NCBI GenBank assembly: GCA_902729315.2
Contig: LR746271.1
Span: forward strand, 2,316,001-2,380,000
DNA from: Spirodela intermedia
Taxonomy: Eukaryota > Streptophyta > Magnoliopsida > Alismatales > Araceae
DNA: 64,000 nucleotides
Direction: 5' to 3'
Shown: positions 15,100 through 26,576 of the stretch, piece after piece
How positions within the stretch are numbered: the first letter of the stretch is position 1
How the letters are laid out: every line of letters begins with the position of its first letter
Made by a program: the position numbers and the translations under genes
The notes under the pieces: generated by a model
What the model was told of the DNA's origin: nothing
The model's database searches: none
What the model saw: only the letters and a program-made list of their open reading frames with translations

Positions 15100-16840
15100 T
15101 AAAGGCCGCTACTAGTCAAGATGCAGGTGGATAAGAGAGAAATGAAATTCAATAGTAAGGATAAATCCGGTCTGGTATTGATACAAGCCGACAGATGTGC
15201 ACTATATTGGATTGGACTGATTCTTATAGTGAATTGGATTGCGCCAAATTAGTATGAAGATAAAAATGCAATAAAAACAATCAAATTACAATAAACACCA
15301 AGTTCTTATACTTCAATACTCCCCAAGTTAGTGAATAGATGTCATTCATTCATCCTTAGATTGAATAGAAGACTTAAGAATGTTAGTCTTTTTAATAAAA
15401 ATTAAGTAATTTCTGAACTTTTTTTTAATGAAGTGCTGATCAATTATAACTCTATGGAAAAATCTCTCTTAATTTTTAAATCTTCTATAATCATATTTAT
15501 TTAAAATAGTTGACATATACTTGGAGTCATTGCTTAGAATTTAAGTTCTGTACTTGACCATATTGTCACATTCTATTTATTAATAGATTATGTCACTGAT
15601 TGTCATAAAAAAAAGTGCAATAATTTGAGGTAGACCGCCTGTCACTGGTTGGTATTTTGAGGTTTACCTTGACTAGAAGGAGGTTGAGTGGACTTGCTCT
15701 TTGTTTTCTTGGTTGAATTATTGTTATGTCTAGCCACAAATCTTGAGTTTTCCATCTTATGTGATTCAAGTATGAGGTTGCTCCTACTTTCTTCATTTCT
15801 AACTAGTGGTATTGTTTTATTAAAGTTTGTGACATTTTCTTAACCAATAATCTAGACTCCCACCTAATTAAATTATGAACTGAGTCCAATAGAAAAACAT
15901 AGATATCTTATCTCATTCTAGATAGTCCCCCTTATAATAAGTCTATCTTTTAGGCATCTTGTTTTACTATGTCATGATCAATTTCCTACCACACTGCCTT
16001 CAATTGAATTGGATATTCTGCCACCATCTTATTTCCTTGCTTTATAGCCATGGGTTTTGCTATCTATTCATACGCTTTCATCTCAAGCTTTGGAGTAGGT
16101 CTGAATAATAGTGTCTCAAATGTCTTTGGATGCAGCCAATAACAGATTTTCAAGATCATGGTACTCCATAACCATTCATAATTATCAAATCGTCTTCTTT
16201 GTGCTTATGGATCAAGGATCTTTTGAATCAGGTTGTGTTATAGAGATGGATAATCTTTCCTTTCCCTTTCAACACTACCTAAATAAAAGAGGAAATTCTT
16301 TCAATATAGCTTATATTCCATGTGGATATTCGACAATTCTAATCATTGTTTACAATGCCCATATGTTGTATATTGTGATGTAGAGGCCAACTCTATGATT
16401 TCAAGCATGAATCACTCTCTCACTAAATGGCTTTCAATAGTAATCTCACCTCTATTCATAGGCAAGCCAAAAAATAAGAAGAAAAATAGTAATTTGTAGT
16501 ATATATGGAAGATGAACCAATAATTTATGGTATAAGGTGGACAAGAAGAATGGGTTCAAAGTAAATGAGAGATAAGAAGATGCAATCAAAGCTCTAACTC
16601 TAGTACTATATTGGATGAGAAAAGCCTAAGCCAATGCCAGTTAAGTCTCAGCTGGAGAAGAAAAAAAATTAAAGTTCACTCTTAAAGATAAATTAAGTTC
16701 TGTATTTATACAAGATCCAAAGAATTAAACCATATTGGATCATGTTTGTTCTACATCAATGGATGAAACTAGTATGAGGACAAAAATGCAATAGAAAAAA
16801 GCAAATGTATAAATAAATATTAATTCCTTATACTCCAACA
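15100..16840 (-). mobile_element. Decayed, internally deleted copia-type LTR element
   Basis: Two degenerate LTR-like segments end alike, with CTTATACTTCAATA at about 15305-15318 and CTTATACTCCAACA at about 16827-16840. Both also carry a block of the form AGTATGA(A/G)GA(T/C)AAAAATGCAATA. Read on the minus strand, the sequence next to the left copy is TTGGGGAG, a plausible polypurine tract. A degenerate GCTCTAACTCTAGTAC near 16590-16605 resembles the complement of an initiator-Met tRNA primer site. Internal minus-strand fragments around 15600-15800 are Lys/Ser/Pro-rich, like a copia gag tail, but no intact domain remains. Borders are approximate; the left LTR start is a guess. Confidence 0.5.
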
Positions 16841-17400
16841 CTTTCTTAATGCTTCATGGCCTTTGGACCAAAAATTGAAGAATATGAACTATTTGTATGC
16901 ATTAAGATGCATGGATGAGGCATATCATCTTCATTCATTAGAAATATTAAATGCTGATATCTCCTGATTTTAGTAAATTGGTGGATTATTCAAAATTACT
17001 AAATTATATATTTTTTACTTCTTCATGTAAATGTTTTAGATTTTTTCTCGGAGCCTCTTAAAAATATGTTAGGATTATTCTTGGCTTGGAAAGGTTTAGA
17101 TCCCGGCCCAATGGGCCCTCCGATTTAAAATGCAAATGTTTAAATTTTGTTTACTGGGGCGATATTCCAAGGTCCTTGTTTGATGAAACAAAATCCGCCA
17201 TTTCTGACTTGATTTGAGCATATTAATTGTAAACTCGGATCGGTGGGATTTTCCTAGTAATGGTAGGAGCCAGTGGGAAGTAGAATCGTCGCGAGTTCCG
17301 CGCAAAATGGTGAGAACGAAGACGGAAGATGATGGAACGAAGAGAAGCTCAGGTTCATGGGGCCACCGTCGCCATGTGACTCCGCGTCGAATGGACGCTC

Positions 17401-17536
17401 TCTCTCTCTTCCCACCGACATCTCTCTGTGTCTCTCTACGCCATCGAATGAAGCCGGCTGGACTCTCTCTCTCTCTCTCTTCCCACCGACATCTCTCTGT
17501 GTCTCTCTACGCCGTCGAATGAAGCCGGCTGGACTC
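17401..17536. repeat. Tandem duplication of a 71-base CT-rich unit
   Basis: A unit containing CCCACCGACATCTCTCTGTG and then GAATGAAGCCGGCTGGACT occurs at 17401-17465 and 17472-17536. The copies differ at a CCATCG/CCGTCG position and in the length of the CT spacer. Confidence 0.85.
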
Positions 17537-17785
17537 CCCCCCCCTCTCGAGTCCCGAGAAGAACAGAGTAAAACGTAACGCGGAGAGAGAGTAAAACGCG
17601 GACTCTACTCTTTCTCTCTCCTCTCTCTTCTCTCTTCTTGGGAATGAAGGAGAAAGCTGGACATAGAACAAGGCACCGAGGATTCACGTACGTGCGGCGT
17701 CCGGGTGATGTCGTGGCTCGCCGACTCCTCTCCAGTGTGTTATTTTCATGGCGGCTGGGCTGCCAGGCTCATCACCATGTGCCTG

Positions 17786-17787
<2 letters not shown>

Positions 17788-17826
<39 letters not shown>
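17788..17826. repeat. CT microsatellite
   Basis: A (CT)n run of about 38 bases, then a more irregular pyrimidine-rich stretch. It lies in intergenic DNA upstream of the epimerase gene. Confidence 0.9.
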
Positions 17827-17831
<5 letters not shown>

Positions 17832-18019
17832 CTCTCTCCTCTCTATCTGGTTTATTCGTCCCTACCTCTCTATCCTCTCGCCCGTGTTATGTTTATAAAA
17901 CTAGTTCATCTCTTAGCTAATGGACCCATTGAAACTTATCCGATTAAAGAGTAGTTAATAAATACTTTCCATCTTGCCATTAGAGATAGAGAAAGAAAGA
18001 TAGATAGATAAATAGATTG

Positions 18020-18160
<141 letters not shown>

Positions 18161-18778
18161 TCTATATTATAATTTTTTGACCAATTTAGTTCAAAAGTTT
18201 TTCCGAAAGTTATCTAGCTAGCAGATTGAATTTCTCTTTTATTGTGAAAACAAAGGTGTCTGAAAATAAATTTACGCATTATTTTTAAAAAATAAGCTCG
18301 GTGAACTGACTCGTTTGACTGGACGACAATAGGCTGACCTCTCTCTCTCTCTCTCTCTCTCTCTGCCGACTGACGTGAGATATCCAACCAGAAGTCAGCA
18401 TCCATACGGCACAAGGTGTCTTGCCACTGCCATGAGTAGACCACGTCGGAGGATTTCATCATGTTACCCTTCCCCCTGTGAATTTATCATCTGGGTCCTC
18501 ACTCTCGCGGGTTTAGACAAGTGGCCCCAAACTCGGGACTATATCAGCAGTAAGTCTCACTTTTCGAAGGATCGTACATGAGGGCAAACGGGCATATCTC
18601 CAACAGGATATTTCCTAGAGGGTCTTACAAAAAAATTTCTAAGTTCCATTCACGAACTAGATCGAGAAGCGAGGAAGGGGAGTGGAGCCTCAAGCTTACC
18701 CCATTTCGACACCCTCTCTCTCTAACCCCACAAGCTGCACTGTATCTCACTACTCTACTTTCTCTCTCTTGCCCTCTC

Positions 18779-18790
18779 CTTTATATGAAT
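18779..18790 (+). promoter_or_regulatory. Possible TATA box of the epimerase gene
   Basis: CTTTATATGAA lies within a CT-rich promoter and about 120 bases before the start codon at 18907, a plausible distance for a short 5' UTR. Only the motif and its spacing support it. Confidence 0.35.
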
Positions 18791-18906
18791 CTGCGGGGAG
18801 GGGGGAAGGAAGCAGATCCCAAGCTTCCCATCCTTCCCCTTCTCCCTCCCGTTCCTGTTCCCTCCCCACAACCCGCCTTCTTTCTCCATCATTCTCGTCT
18901 CTGCCC

Positions 18907-20319
18907 ATGGCGCCGCCGGAGAAGACCAAGACAGTCAAACTGGAGCGCTACGGTAGCTACCTCCGCCCTGGGGGCTCCGGCAGGCTGGCTCCCGCTGCCT
19001 CCAAGCTCCTCTTCCGCGCGACTCTCCTAGCCCTCTTCCTCCTGCTCCTCTTCTTCACGCTACCTCACCCAATCCTCTCCCGTTCCCCTTCCTTCTCCTC
19101 CCGCCGGAGCCTCCTCTTCTCCGCCCTGTACGGCGGTGGCTGGGAGGCCGCCATCCGGCGGTCGGCGGAGCCGCCGCGGGGCGGGGGGCTGTCGGTGCTC
19201 GTCACCGGTGCGGCGGGGTTCATAGGCACCCACTGCTCTCTGGCCCTCAAAGAGCGCGGCGACGGCGTGGTGGGGCTTGACAACTTCAACGCCTACTACG
19301 CCACCTCGCTGAAGCGGCGCCGCGCGGCGCTCCTGTCGGCGCGCGGCGTCTTCGTGGCGGAGGGTGACCTCAATGACGGTGCCCTGCTGGCGGCGCTCTT
19401 CCGCGCCTTTCCGTTCACCCACGTCCTCCACCTCGCCGCACAGGCCGGCGTGCGCTACGCCATGCGCAGCCCGCAGTCGTACGTCCACTCCAACGTCGCT
19501 GGTTTCGTGTCGCTGCTCGAGGCCGCCGCCAAGCGCGCAGACCCGCCGCCGGCCGTCGTGTGGGCGTCCTCCTCCTCCGTCTATGGCCTCAACGAGGGTC
19601 GCCCCTTCTCGGAGGCCCACCGCACCGACCGCCCCGCCTCGCTCTACGCCGCCACCAAGAAGGCCGGCGAGGAGATCGCCCACGTCTACAACCACATCTA
19701 CGGGCTCTCCCTCACGGGGCTCCGCTTCTTCACCGTGTACGGGCCATGGGGGCGCCCCGACATGGCCTACTTCTCCTTCACCAGGGACATTCTCGCCGGC
19801 AAGCACATCACCGTCTTCGAGGCCGCCGGCGGCGGGGAGGTGGCGAGGGATTTCACCTTCATCGGCGACGTCGTAGAGGGCTGCCTGGCGGCGCTGGACA
19901 CGGCGGAGAGGAGCACCGGCGCCGGTGGCGGCGGGGCAAAGAGCGGGCCGGCGCAGCTGCGGGTGTACAACCTCGGTAACACCTCGCCGGTTCCGGTGAC
20001 GAAGCTGGTGGCCATCCTGGAGAGCTTGCTGGGGGTGAAGGCCAAGAAGCGGGTCGTACGGATGCCGGCGAACGGGGACGTCTTCTTTACCCACGCCAAC
20101 GTCAGCCTCGCCCGCAGAGAACTGGGCTACCGCCCCGCCACTAGTCTCGCCGCCGGTCTGCGCAAGTTCGTCGACTGGTACGTCGACTACTACGGCGTCA
20201 GGCTGCCAGCGACGGCGGCTGCCGCCAGGCCGTCGCTAGCCAAGACCAAAAGGGCAGGCGGCGGCGGTGGTGGCGCCGCCGAAGACGCGGCGGAGTCTTC
20301 GCTCTCGGTGTCGGCGTGA
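18907..20319 (+). CDS. GAE: UDP-glucuronate 4-epimerase, Golgi type II membrane protein
   Basis: Converts UDP-glucuronate to UDP-galacturonate, the precursor of pectin, in the Golgi. A single exon of 471 codons gives 470 residues; Arabidopsis GAEs are about 430-460 and also intronless. A short cytosolic N terminus is followed by one membrane anchor at about residues 35-55 (LLFRATLLALFLLLLFFTLP). The extended SDR domain follows, with the NAD motif VTGAAGFIG at about 99-107, LAAQAGVRYA near 177-186, the SSSSVYG block near 221-227, and the catalytic Y247xxxK251 in SLYAATKKAGEE. The family motif GPWGRPDMAYF is at about 279-289. ATG 18907 is chosen because it gives the usual basic N terminus. An in-frame ATG at 18682 would add 75 Ser/Pro-rich residues and probably lies before the transcription start. 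The C terminus has a Gly/Ala-rich low-complexity tail. Confidence 0.95.
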   Translation: MAPPEKTKTVKLERYGSYLRPGGSGRLAPAASKLLFRATLLALFLLLLFFTLPHPILSRSPSFSSRRSLLFSALYGGGWEAAIRRSAEPPRGGGLSVLVTGAAGFIGTHCSLALKERGDGVVGLDNFNAYYATSLKRRRAALLSARGVFVAEGDLNDGALLAALFRAFPFTHVLHLAAQAGVRYAMRSPQSYVHSNVAGFVSLLEAAAKRADPPPAVVWASSSSVYGLNEGRPFSEAHRTDRPASLYAATKKAGEEIAHVYNHIYGLSLTGLRFFTVYGPWGRPDMAYFSFTRDILAGKHITVFEAAGGGEVARDFTFIGDVVEGCLAALDTAERSTGAGGGGAKSGPAQLRVYNLGNTSPVPVTKLVAILESLLGVKAKKRVVRMPANGDVFFTHANVSLARRELGYRPATSLAAGLRKFVDWYVDYYGVRLPATAAAARPSLAKTKRAGGGGGGAAEDAAESSLSVSA

Positions 20320-22891
20320 AGACGAATCCACTGAAATGGAGGAGGAGGAAGAGGAGGTCTGTAGATTGCTGTTGTCGCCATCGCCAACCGAACGATAGAC
20401 ACAACTTGTTCAATCTCAGTCGTTACCTATACATATAGACATCAGAACCCTCTGCGACTCCGGGAATCCGGGATGGAGAAAGCGGAGCACTATGGAAATG
20501 TCTCCTACACTCCAGATCTTATTCCCCCCCCCCTCTCTCTCTCTCTGTCTCTCTCTCTATCTCTCTGTGTCTCTCCGTTTGAAGTTTTTTCCGATTTTCT
20601 GCCTCCAAAGGAGGGGATCAGAGACGATGATATTCTTCTTCTTCTTCTCCGAATGACTCTCGACGGAGCCTCCACCGGACTGTTCCGACCGCGGCCGAAA
20701 TCTGTTGTCGTTCTGGGATTTGGAGGAGAAGATGACGACGACCTGCCTGGAAGTGTCCGATCAACGTGTCCTGTGACGAACACGACGAGGACTGGTGTCG
20801 GCGAAGCTTTTGGCCACCGCGTTGTGGGGCGGAGGGCCATTGGATAGGGCAGAGAGGTTGACCATAAGGTCGGTGGGAGGCTCTTGGGTACCATCAGCTC
20901 GGGCTTCTAGGTCTCGGTAGGGTCAAGTTTTTTACTATTTTTCCTCTGTATTAAAGGTTATGGCTCACGTTTGAAAACGCTTCACTGGTTTAAGGCGTTG
21001 ACTTAATGAGTTATATAATCTACATATATAGCACATTATCCAACTAGCATAGTATATAACAATCTAGATCGAATTAAGCATATTTTTTGACATTTACCTT
21101 TAAATGCATAAGTAGAAAGAACCCATAGGCAAAAAAAAATTCCATAATATCTAGCACCCTAGAGACGAGCTTCAGCTAATTATGCTTCTAGCAAGCCATC
21201 TCTTTCAAGCTACAAACATGTTGACTAGAACCAGCTTAACTTGACGGAGATCATGGCTGCTTTGAGTGCACGCACACGTATGGGTCAGAAGGCAAATTTT
21301 GCTGAAAATATTTTTAAAAACTGAAATTATTAATGTAGATGGGGTCTCTTAATAGTGGATCACATTAATGTTCATAGCTGAAAATATTCTCCTAGCTTCT
21401 TTCATGGCATCTCTGGAGCACATTAATGTACTCTAGATAGCATGTGCTATATGTCATAAACTGCTTGTAAATATTTTTATGAGTTTTTTATCTTCAACGG
21501 TTTCTCCTTAGCAAGTTTTTAAAGAGCCAAAGCACATGTTAATGTTCTTCATCATCGTGGGAATGCTGTCGAGAAAATATATAGAAATAAATATGAAGCA
21601 AATATGGTCAATTTTTATTTTAAATCTTAAATGGTGCTCAAACTTCCCTTGCCTTAAACTAAGGGATAAAATAAAAATTTAATTTAAGAATGGATTAAAA
21701 TTAAGAAAAAAATAAAAGGAAATCTTTTCCATTAAATAATGTAGAGAAGCCTACTATTAATGTGTTTGGAACCGTGCTCCCCCCTGTTAGAATGTTAACC
21801 CTTTGGCCCACAAAGATGTCCTCTTTCTTTTCCTTTAAAGGTGTTGTTCCAAGCCAGCTCAGCACACCAACCTTTTTTTTTCTTTTTCTAGAAAAAAAAA
21901 ACTCATTCAAAAAGATGTGCGATTGTGTCATTTTTGGTTAATGTGGGTGTATTTATGCATTTGATTATTAAAGCATACGATTAAAGTCTACTTTACTCAT
22001 ACATGCCAAACGTAGTTTTAAACCCTAAAATATGGTAATTTTAACCATAGTTGACTCGTTCACACATCTACATGATATGAAGGCCCATGCTCAATGATTT
22101 AAGAAAATATGAATAGAATGTTGTAATCTCCGATCTGAAAATGGGTTTTTTTTAAAGTGTTACATTATTATTTTGCCATAAGTTTTTTTATGTAGAATAG
22201 TGGCTATTTTTGGAAATAATTTCTGATGAGTAATACTTGTATAAAAAAATAAAATTATCCGCTCTAAGCCAAAAAATATTCCTTTCAGCAATAAGTATTA
22301 TATCAGGTCGTTATTTTTTATTTATATAATTTCGACGTTGTTGAAAATGCTCCACCATACAGGTCAAGCGATCAGATATGGGTTTCCCCGATCCGATCCG
22401 ATCCGGTCCGGTCCGGTCCACGGGTGTTAGTTTGGGCTGGGCCGAAACGTTAAAAAGTTGAAGGCCTAGTCCAGGCTGACGTGGTCTTCGAAGCTAGCTG
22501 TCAGCCAGTGGCCCGTTCGCCGCCACCGGAAGCACCTTGGAATCTGGAAACCGGCGGCTTTGACTCTCTCTCTCTCTCTCTCTCTCGTCGCCAGGGAGTG
22601 CGAACCCTAGAAATTTCTGACGAGATGGTGAGGTGGCGCATCTATCTTCGTTTGGCGGGCCATCCACAATCCCATGATAGTTACTCGGTCTGATCCATGC
22701 CGCCGTTCGTTGCAGCGGGAGGCAAATTCGTGGGAGAAGAGTCCGCAGACGGTTGGTATCTGCTGTTGATATAAACTAGGTTTGCGCTTCTCTGGGATTC
22801 AGTCTCGAGGCGTGGGTGTCCTGGTAAGGGTGGGTACAAGTGCTCGCCGTTGTTAATGGACTGCGGAGTTCGATGTGGAGCGATCACCGCC
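20320..22891. other. Intergenic region between epimerase and DUF760 genes
   Basis: Epimerase 3' region, then a CT-rich tract at about 20525-20575 and long AT-rich DNA. The open frames around 20473-20894 follow repeat and GC-rich downstream sequence, and I recognise nothing in them. A pentanucleotide repeat sits at 22389-22420 and a short CT run at about 22564-22586. The last few hundred bases are probably promoter and 5' UTR of the DUF760 gene. Confidence 0.5.
22389..22420. repeat. Short pentanucleotide repeat (GATCC then GGTCC)
   Basis: About three units of GATCC followed by about three of GGTCC, next to a GGGCTGGGCC stretch, roughly 470 bases upstream of the DUF760 start codon. Confidence 0.8.
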
Positions 22892-25800
22892 ATGGAGGCG
22901 TCGCCGGCAGCGTCCGCCGTGGCGGCGAGGGTCGGAGGTGGGCGTCTTCGTCTCACGGTTCGTGGCAGCGTTCGATTTCCCTCTGGTTTTGGGGGGGGAT
23001 TTCAGGTGTGCATTCCCTTCTCCCGATTTTCTTTTCAAGATGATCAATTTCCGCTCATACCTTCATCTTACAGTTGCTGAAAATGGCTCGGTTCCTTAAC
23101 CTAGCAACTGCCGCGTGTTTAACGGTTGTTACAATCTCCTCGGTTGCTAATTAGGGATTCAAAATTTAGAAGGAACTGCTGGTGTGCCTTAGCATGAGAA
23201 TCTTGTCCGTACGTTCCCCCAATGATTGCAATGTTTTTTTTCTTCCGTATTTCTCCAGGATGTGGTTAAATTTCGCTGCAGAAAAGGGAAATCCATCTCG
23301 ATTGCCAGTGCTGAATCCAACAAATGCGAATCGAGGTGCGTAAGCACACCGCTTGTACCCCAATCGCCAGCGGGAAAGTTCCTCGGTGGGATATTGAACG
23401 ACCATCCCCACATCTTCCCTGTTGCTGCCGCGGAACAACTGGAGAATTTGGCTTCGGAGAGAGATGGAGCTGTTGCTCGCCGTGCTCACAGCGTAGGCTC
23501 TGCTCAAGCGTGCCTGCACGAGTAAGTACTACTCTACGAAGCTGATGCCCGATTGAATTCACAGATCTGCTTCAAAATGAAATTCCTTTTATCAGTTCAG
23601 TACTGTTGGTCTTGCCTGCATTGCTTTATTTCGTACTTTGTTCAAATTTCATAAATGCAACTAATTTTCTTAAACCCTCGAGGTCCATATATCTGTGAAG
23701 TGCTTAGAAAAAAAAATCGAAGAAAAAAGGCTACCATGACTTGCCTGGTTCTGCGCTCTTTCTTTGTTGTTAAAAAGCGAACTGTTCTCATTGGTCTTAA
23801 GAATTTGCCTTTCCGTCATGTTACAGTGTGGAGCGCAATAGAAATATGAGAAGGGTGTAGGAAAGACTATCTTTGATTCACCTAGTTAGTAGTATTTTTA
23901 AAAAAAGTGTAATCGGTCCTTGTACATCTTATAAAGTAGAATCTGTACATATCTTGACTTTTCATCTCCTCATCATTGTTTTCATTATCATCGCATATGT
24001 TATTACAGAGATAAAGTCTTAGATTAACCTCACTCGTTTACCTAAACATTTTTGTTTGAATCACTTATTGTGTTAACATGATTTATTACAGAATGGCCAA
24101 ATGTATGCAACATACAGTTTCATTGTTCAATCAATTCAGAACATTATTTACTCCACAGGTTGTTTCTATTTTAGCCAAGTATGCAGAATGCATCTATGTA
24201 ATTTTGTCCTTCCTGAGAAAAAAATTAGACACTTGAAACAAGCTTTTGAGGTGACTTTATGCATTCAAAATATACTGGATGTTGGTTTCTTCTTAGAAAA
24301 GAATTGTGCTTCACATACTTTGTATTAGTGTCATTAATGTTAGAAATTAATTAGGTTTCATGGTATCTTTTAACAGTTAGATTAAACTCAAAGCGATTTT
24401 TCCCGTTTGTGTCATGAAAAGATTTTCGTACATAAACAATTGACCTAAAAACATTTGTTCTCGGATATCTTTTGGTAATCTATTCACCTATAGAGCTAAA
24501 GTCGCCTCATTACTTTCGAAGTTGGTCTTAGATTTTTAATCGGTGATTCTTTCTCCAACTATCCTTTCAAAGTTGGTCTTAGATTTTAAATCGGTGATTC
24601 TCTCTCCAACTATCCTTACTTTCTCCATTATTATTTTCACCAGTGTCCTCAATGACATCAATGGCATTTCTTGAAACCTCTTCTTCTGATATTTCTCACA
24701 TTGAATTTGGTAGCACTCAATTATTTTCTCTCCCCTAACATTTGCTAAGTAATGAACACCTACTTTACAATTGGGATCCTATTATTTTTGGAATTGACTC
24801 TATGAATGTGCTACATAGTGTTTTATCATCCCTTGTTAGTCTCTTGGATTCGTTCACAATAGAGTATCAGAATTGGCCCTACTGAATAATTTCTTTTCAT
24901 CTGGTGGCAGTTCAGTGTGGATGTCTCATTGTTTATGAGTGCTATAATGTGGAGTATGTCAGTGTTGACAGCTGCTGCTTCTTTCTCTAATGTCCGTTCT
25001 TTACGGAAACAGGCAACCAAGCGGAAAAGCTGTTTCCAATTTTTTAGATGTACACACACCTTTGCTTTCTGAATGATAAATTTTACTTTATTTTAGTTAT
25101 TTTGGGGTTCCTCTCCACATATGGGGATATTAGGTGGGTTTCATGCCTCGTGGTCAGATTTTCAAACATCTGTAACCATAAAAAATGATAATCGGTAGCC
25201 ATCAACCATTGTGATGATAAACCTGTGAAGTTAGCTGTCTCATGATTGTCTAAGACGAGGTGCAGTCTGTTATCTAACTCAGTTCAGAGATCGTCCCATG
25301 AATCTAAAATCTGTTTTTATTGTTTTCCACTTTCCTCCTATTGATTCCATTAGTCTAGAATGACACAATCATATTCAATCAATCATATGACTTCAAGAAG
25401 GCCATTTATATTGACTCATATTATTCTGTCATAAGTCTTCATCATCTGATAGCGTTTCAAGTTTTTTTTCTTATTAGTCTTTAATTGAATTTAAATGGAA
25501 AATGTAATTTTCTCTCCCATCTTGTATCCTCAATAGAGTTAATGTAATATACGCTTGTATACATTTGGTAATAAAGTTTTAGTCCATAGAAGGTAGAGCT
25601 GTGAAAATTGGTCGTCAGCCCATGGGCTGAATTTTGGCATGCTGCTTCTCTTTTTATCTTCTCTACAATGCATCTCTATCTATGCGATTCTTCTTCTTAC
25701 CAGTCACTCCATTCATTTTAAATCTCATTCATCTCTTCCAAAACCCACGAGTGATATCGCGTTCTATCTACTGAGCACAGAAGGATAGCAGAAATGAAGG

Positions 25801-26576
25801 AGGGCGAATGCCAGATTGCCGTCGAAGAAGTCATGTACATGCTGATTGTCCACCAGTTCTCTAAAATCAAAGTGCCAATGTTTCCCCACCTCTCCAGGCT
25901 GATGGGCGGATCTTTGGACAGTTGTCCATCATACGAGGACGAGTTGGAATCCATTTATGACCATGAATCCCTGGAGATGGTGAAAATCCACCTGTTGAAC
26001 ATTCTTGGGCGGACGGGTACGTTCGATGCGACCATGAACCAGTCAAGAGCTCAGATCAAGAGACTTCAGCTCGGGCGAATCTATGCTGCCTCAATCATGT
26101 ACGGGTACTTCCTGAAGTCGGCCTGCTTGAGGCACCATCTGGAGTACCTCTTCTCTCTTACCAGCAAAGATTACCCTCTGAGCTACCTGATCCAGATGCC
26201 AAGCGTGAAGCATCCGCAGTACACAAAGCAGCGGCACCCCTTTGGCCCTGCCTGCACAGAGGATGATGCTAGCTACCCTTCGTACTCTCAGAGAAGGCCC
26301 AGAAGAATAAAAAATCTGAGGAGCTACGTGATGAAGTTTGATCCCAATTCTCTGCAGATCTGTGCGAGGCTGAAGTCCCGAGAGTCAGTCAATCTGATTG
26401 AGAAGCACAGTCGGGCTCTTTTCCTGGACAAGGCAGGACAGAACCTTGAAGATGAACCGGTCTCAGTCACCTACTCATCACTGAAACACTTGGTGTTGGA
26501 AGCTGTCATGTTTGGCTCTTTCCTCTGGGACGTCGAAAGGTATGTGGATTCTGTGTACGGCCTTTCTGAGCATTGA
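22892..26576 (+). CDS. DUF760 protein, UV-B-induced At3g17800 type, probably plastid-targeted
   Basis: Related to the Arabidopsis chloroplast protein At3g17800, described as UV-B-induced; its biochemical function is not established. Three exons: 22892-23005, 23259-23521 and 25781-26576, in phase, give 390 residues (the Arabidopsis protein is about 420). The N terminus (MEASPAASAVAARVGGGRLR) is rich in Ala, Arg and Ser and lacks early acidic clusters after residue 3, fitting a plastid transit peptide. Exon 2 encodes VPQSPAGKFLGGILNDHPHI and a Leu/Ala helix. Exon 3 holds DUF760: ECQIAVEEVMYMLIVHQFSK, then QLGRIYAASIMYGYFLKSAC. It ends WDVERYVDSVYGLSEH. ATG 22892 sits in GCCATGG, a strong context; in-frame ATG 22856 is an alternative adding 12 residues. 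Intron 2 is 2.26 kb and contains a tandem duplication. Confidence 0.88.
24514..24616. repeat. Tandem duplication, 51-base unit, in DUF760 intron 2
   Basis: A unit containing AAGTTGGTCTTAGATTTT, ATCGGTGATTCT and CTCCAACTATCCTT occurs twice in a row (24514-24564 and 24565-24616), with only a few differences. Confidence 0.85.

Noticed and set aside
18682-18906. Upstream in-frame ATG of the epimerase gene
   Set aside because: It would add 75 Ser/Pro/Thr-rich residues before a normal N terminus, and it precedes a possible TATA box. The ATG at 18907 matches family length and topology.
19060-20094. 344-codon open frame on the minus strand inside the epimerase gene
   Set aside because: It is an antisense shadow of a GC-rich, intronless gene. 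Its translation is a low-complexity Gly/Arg/Glu/Ala string without any domain, while the sense frame has all family motifs.
20473-20847. 124-codon frame downstream of the epimerase gene
   Set aside because: It begins in the likely 3' UTR and runs through a CT microsatellite. No homology or splice context supports it.
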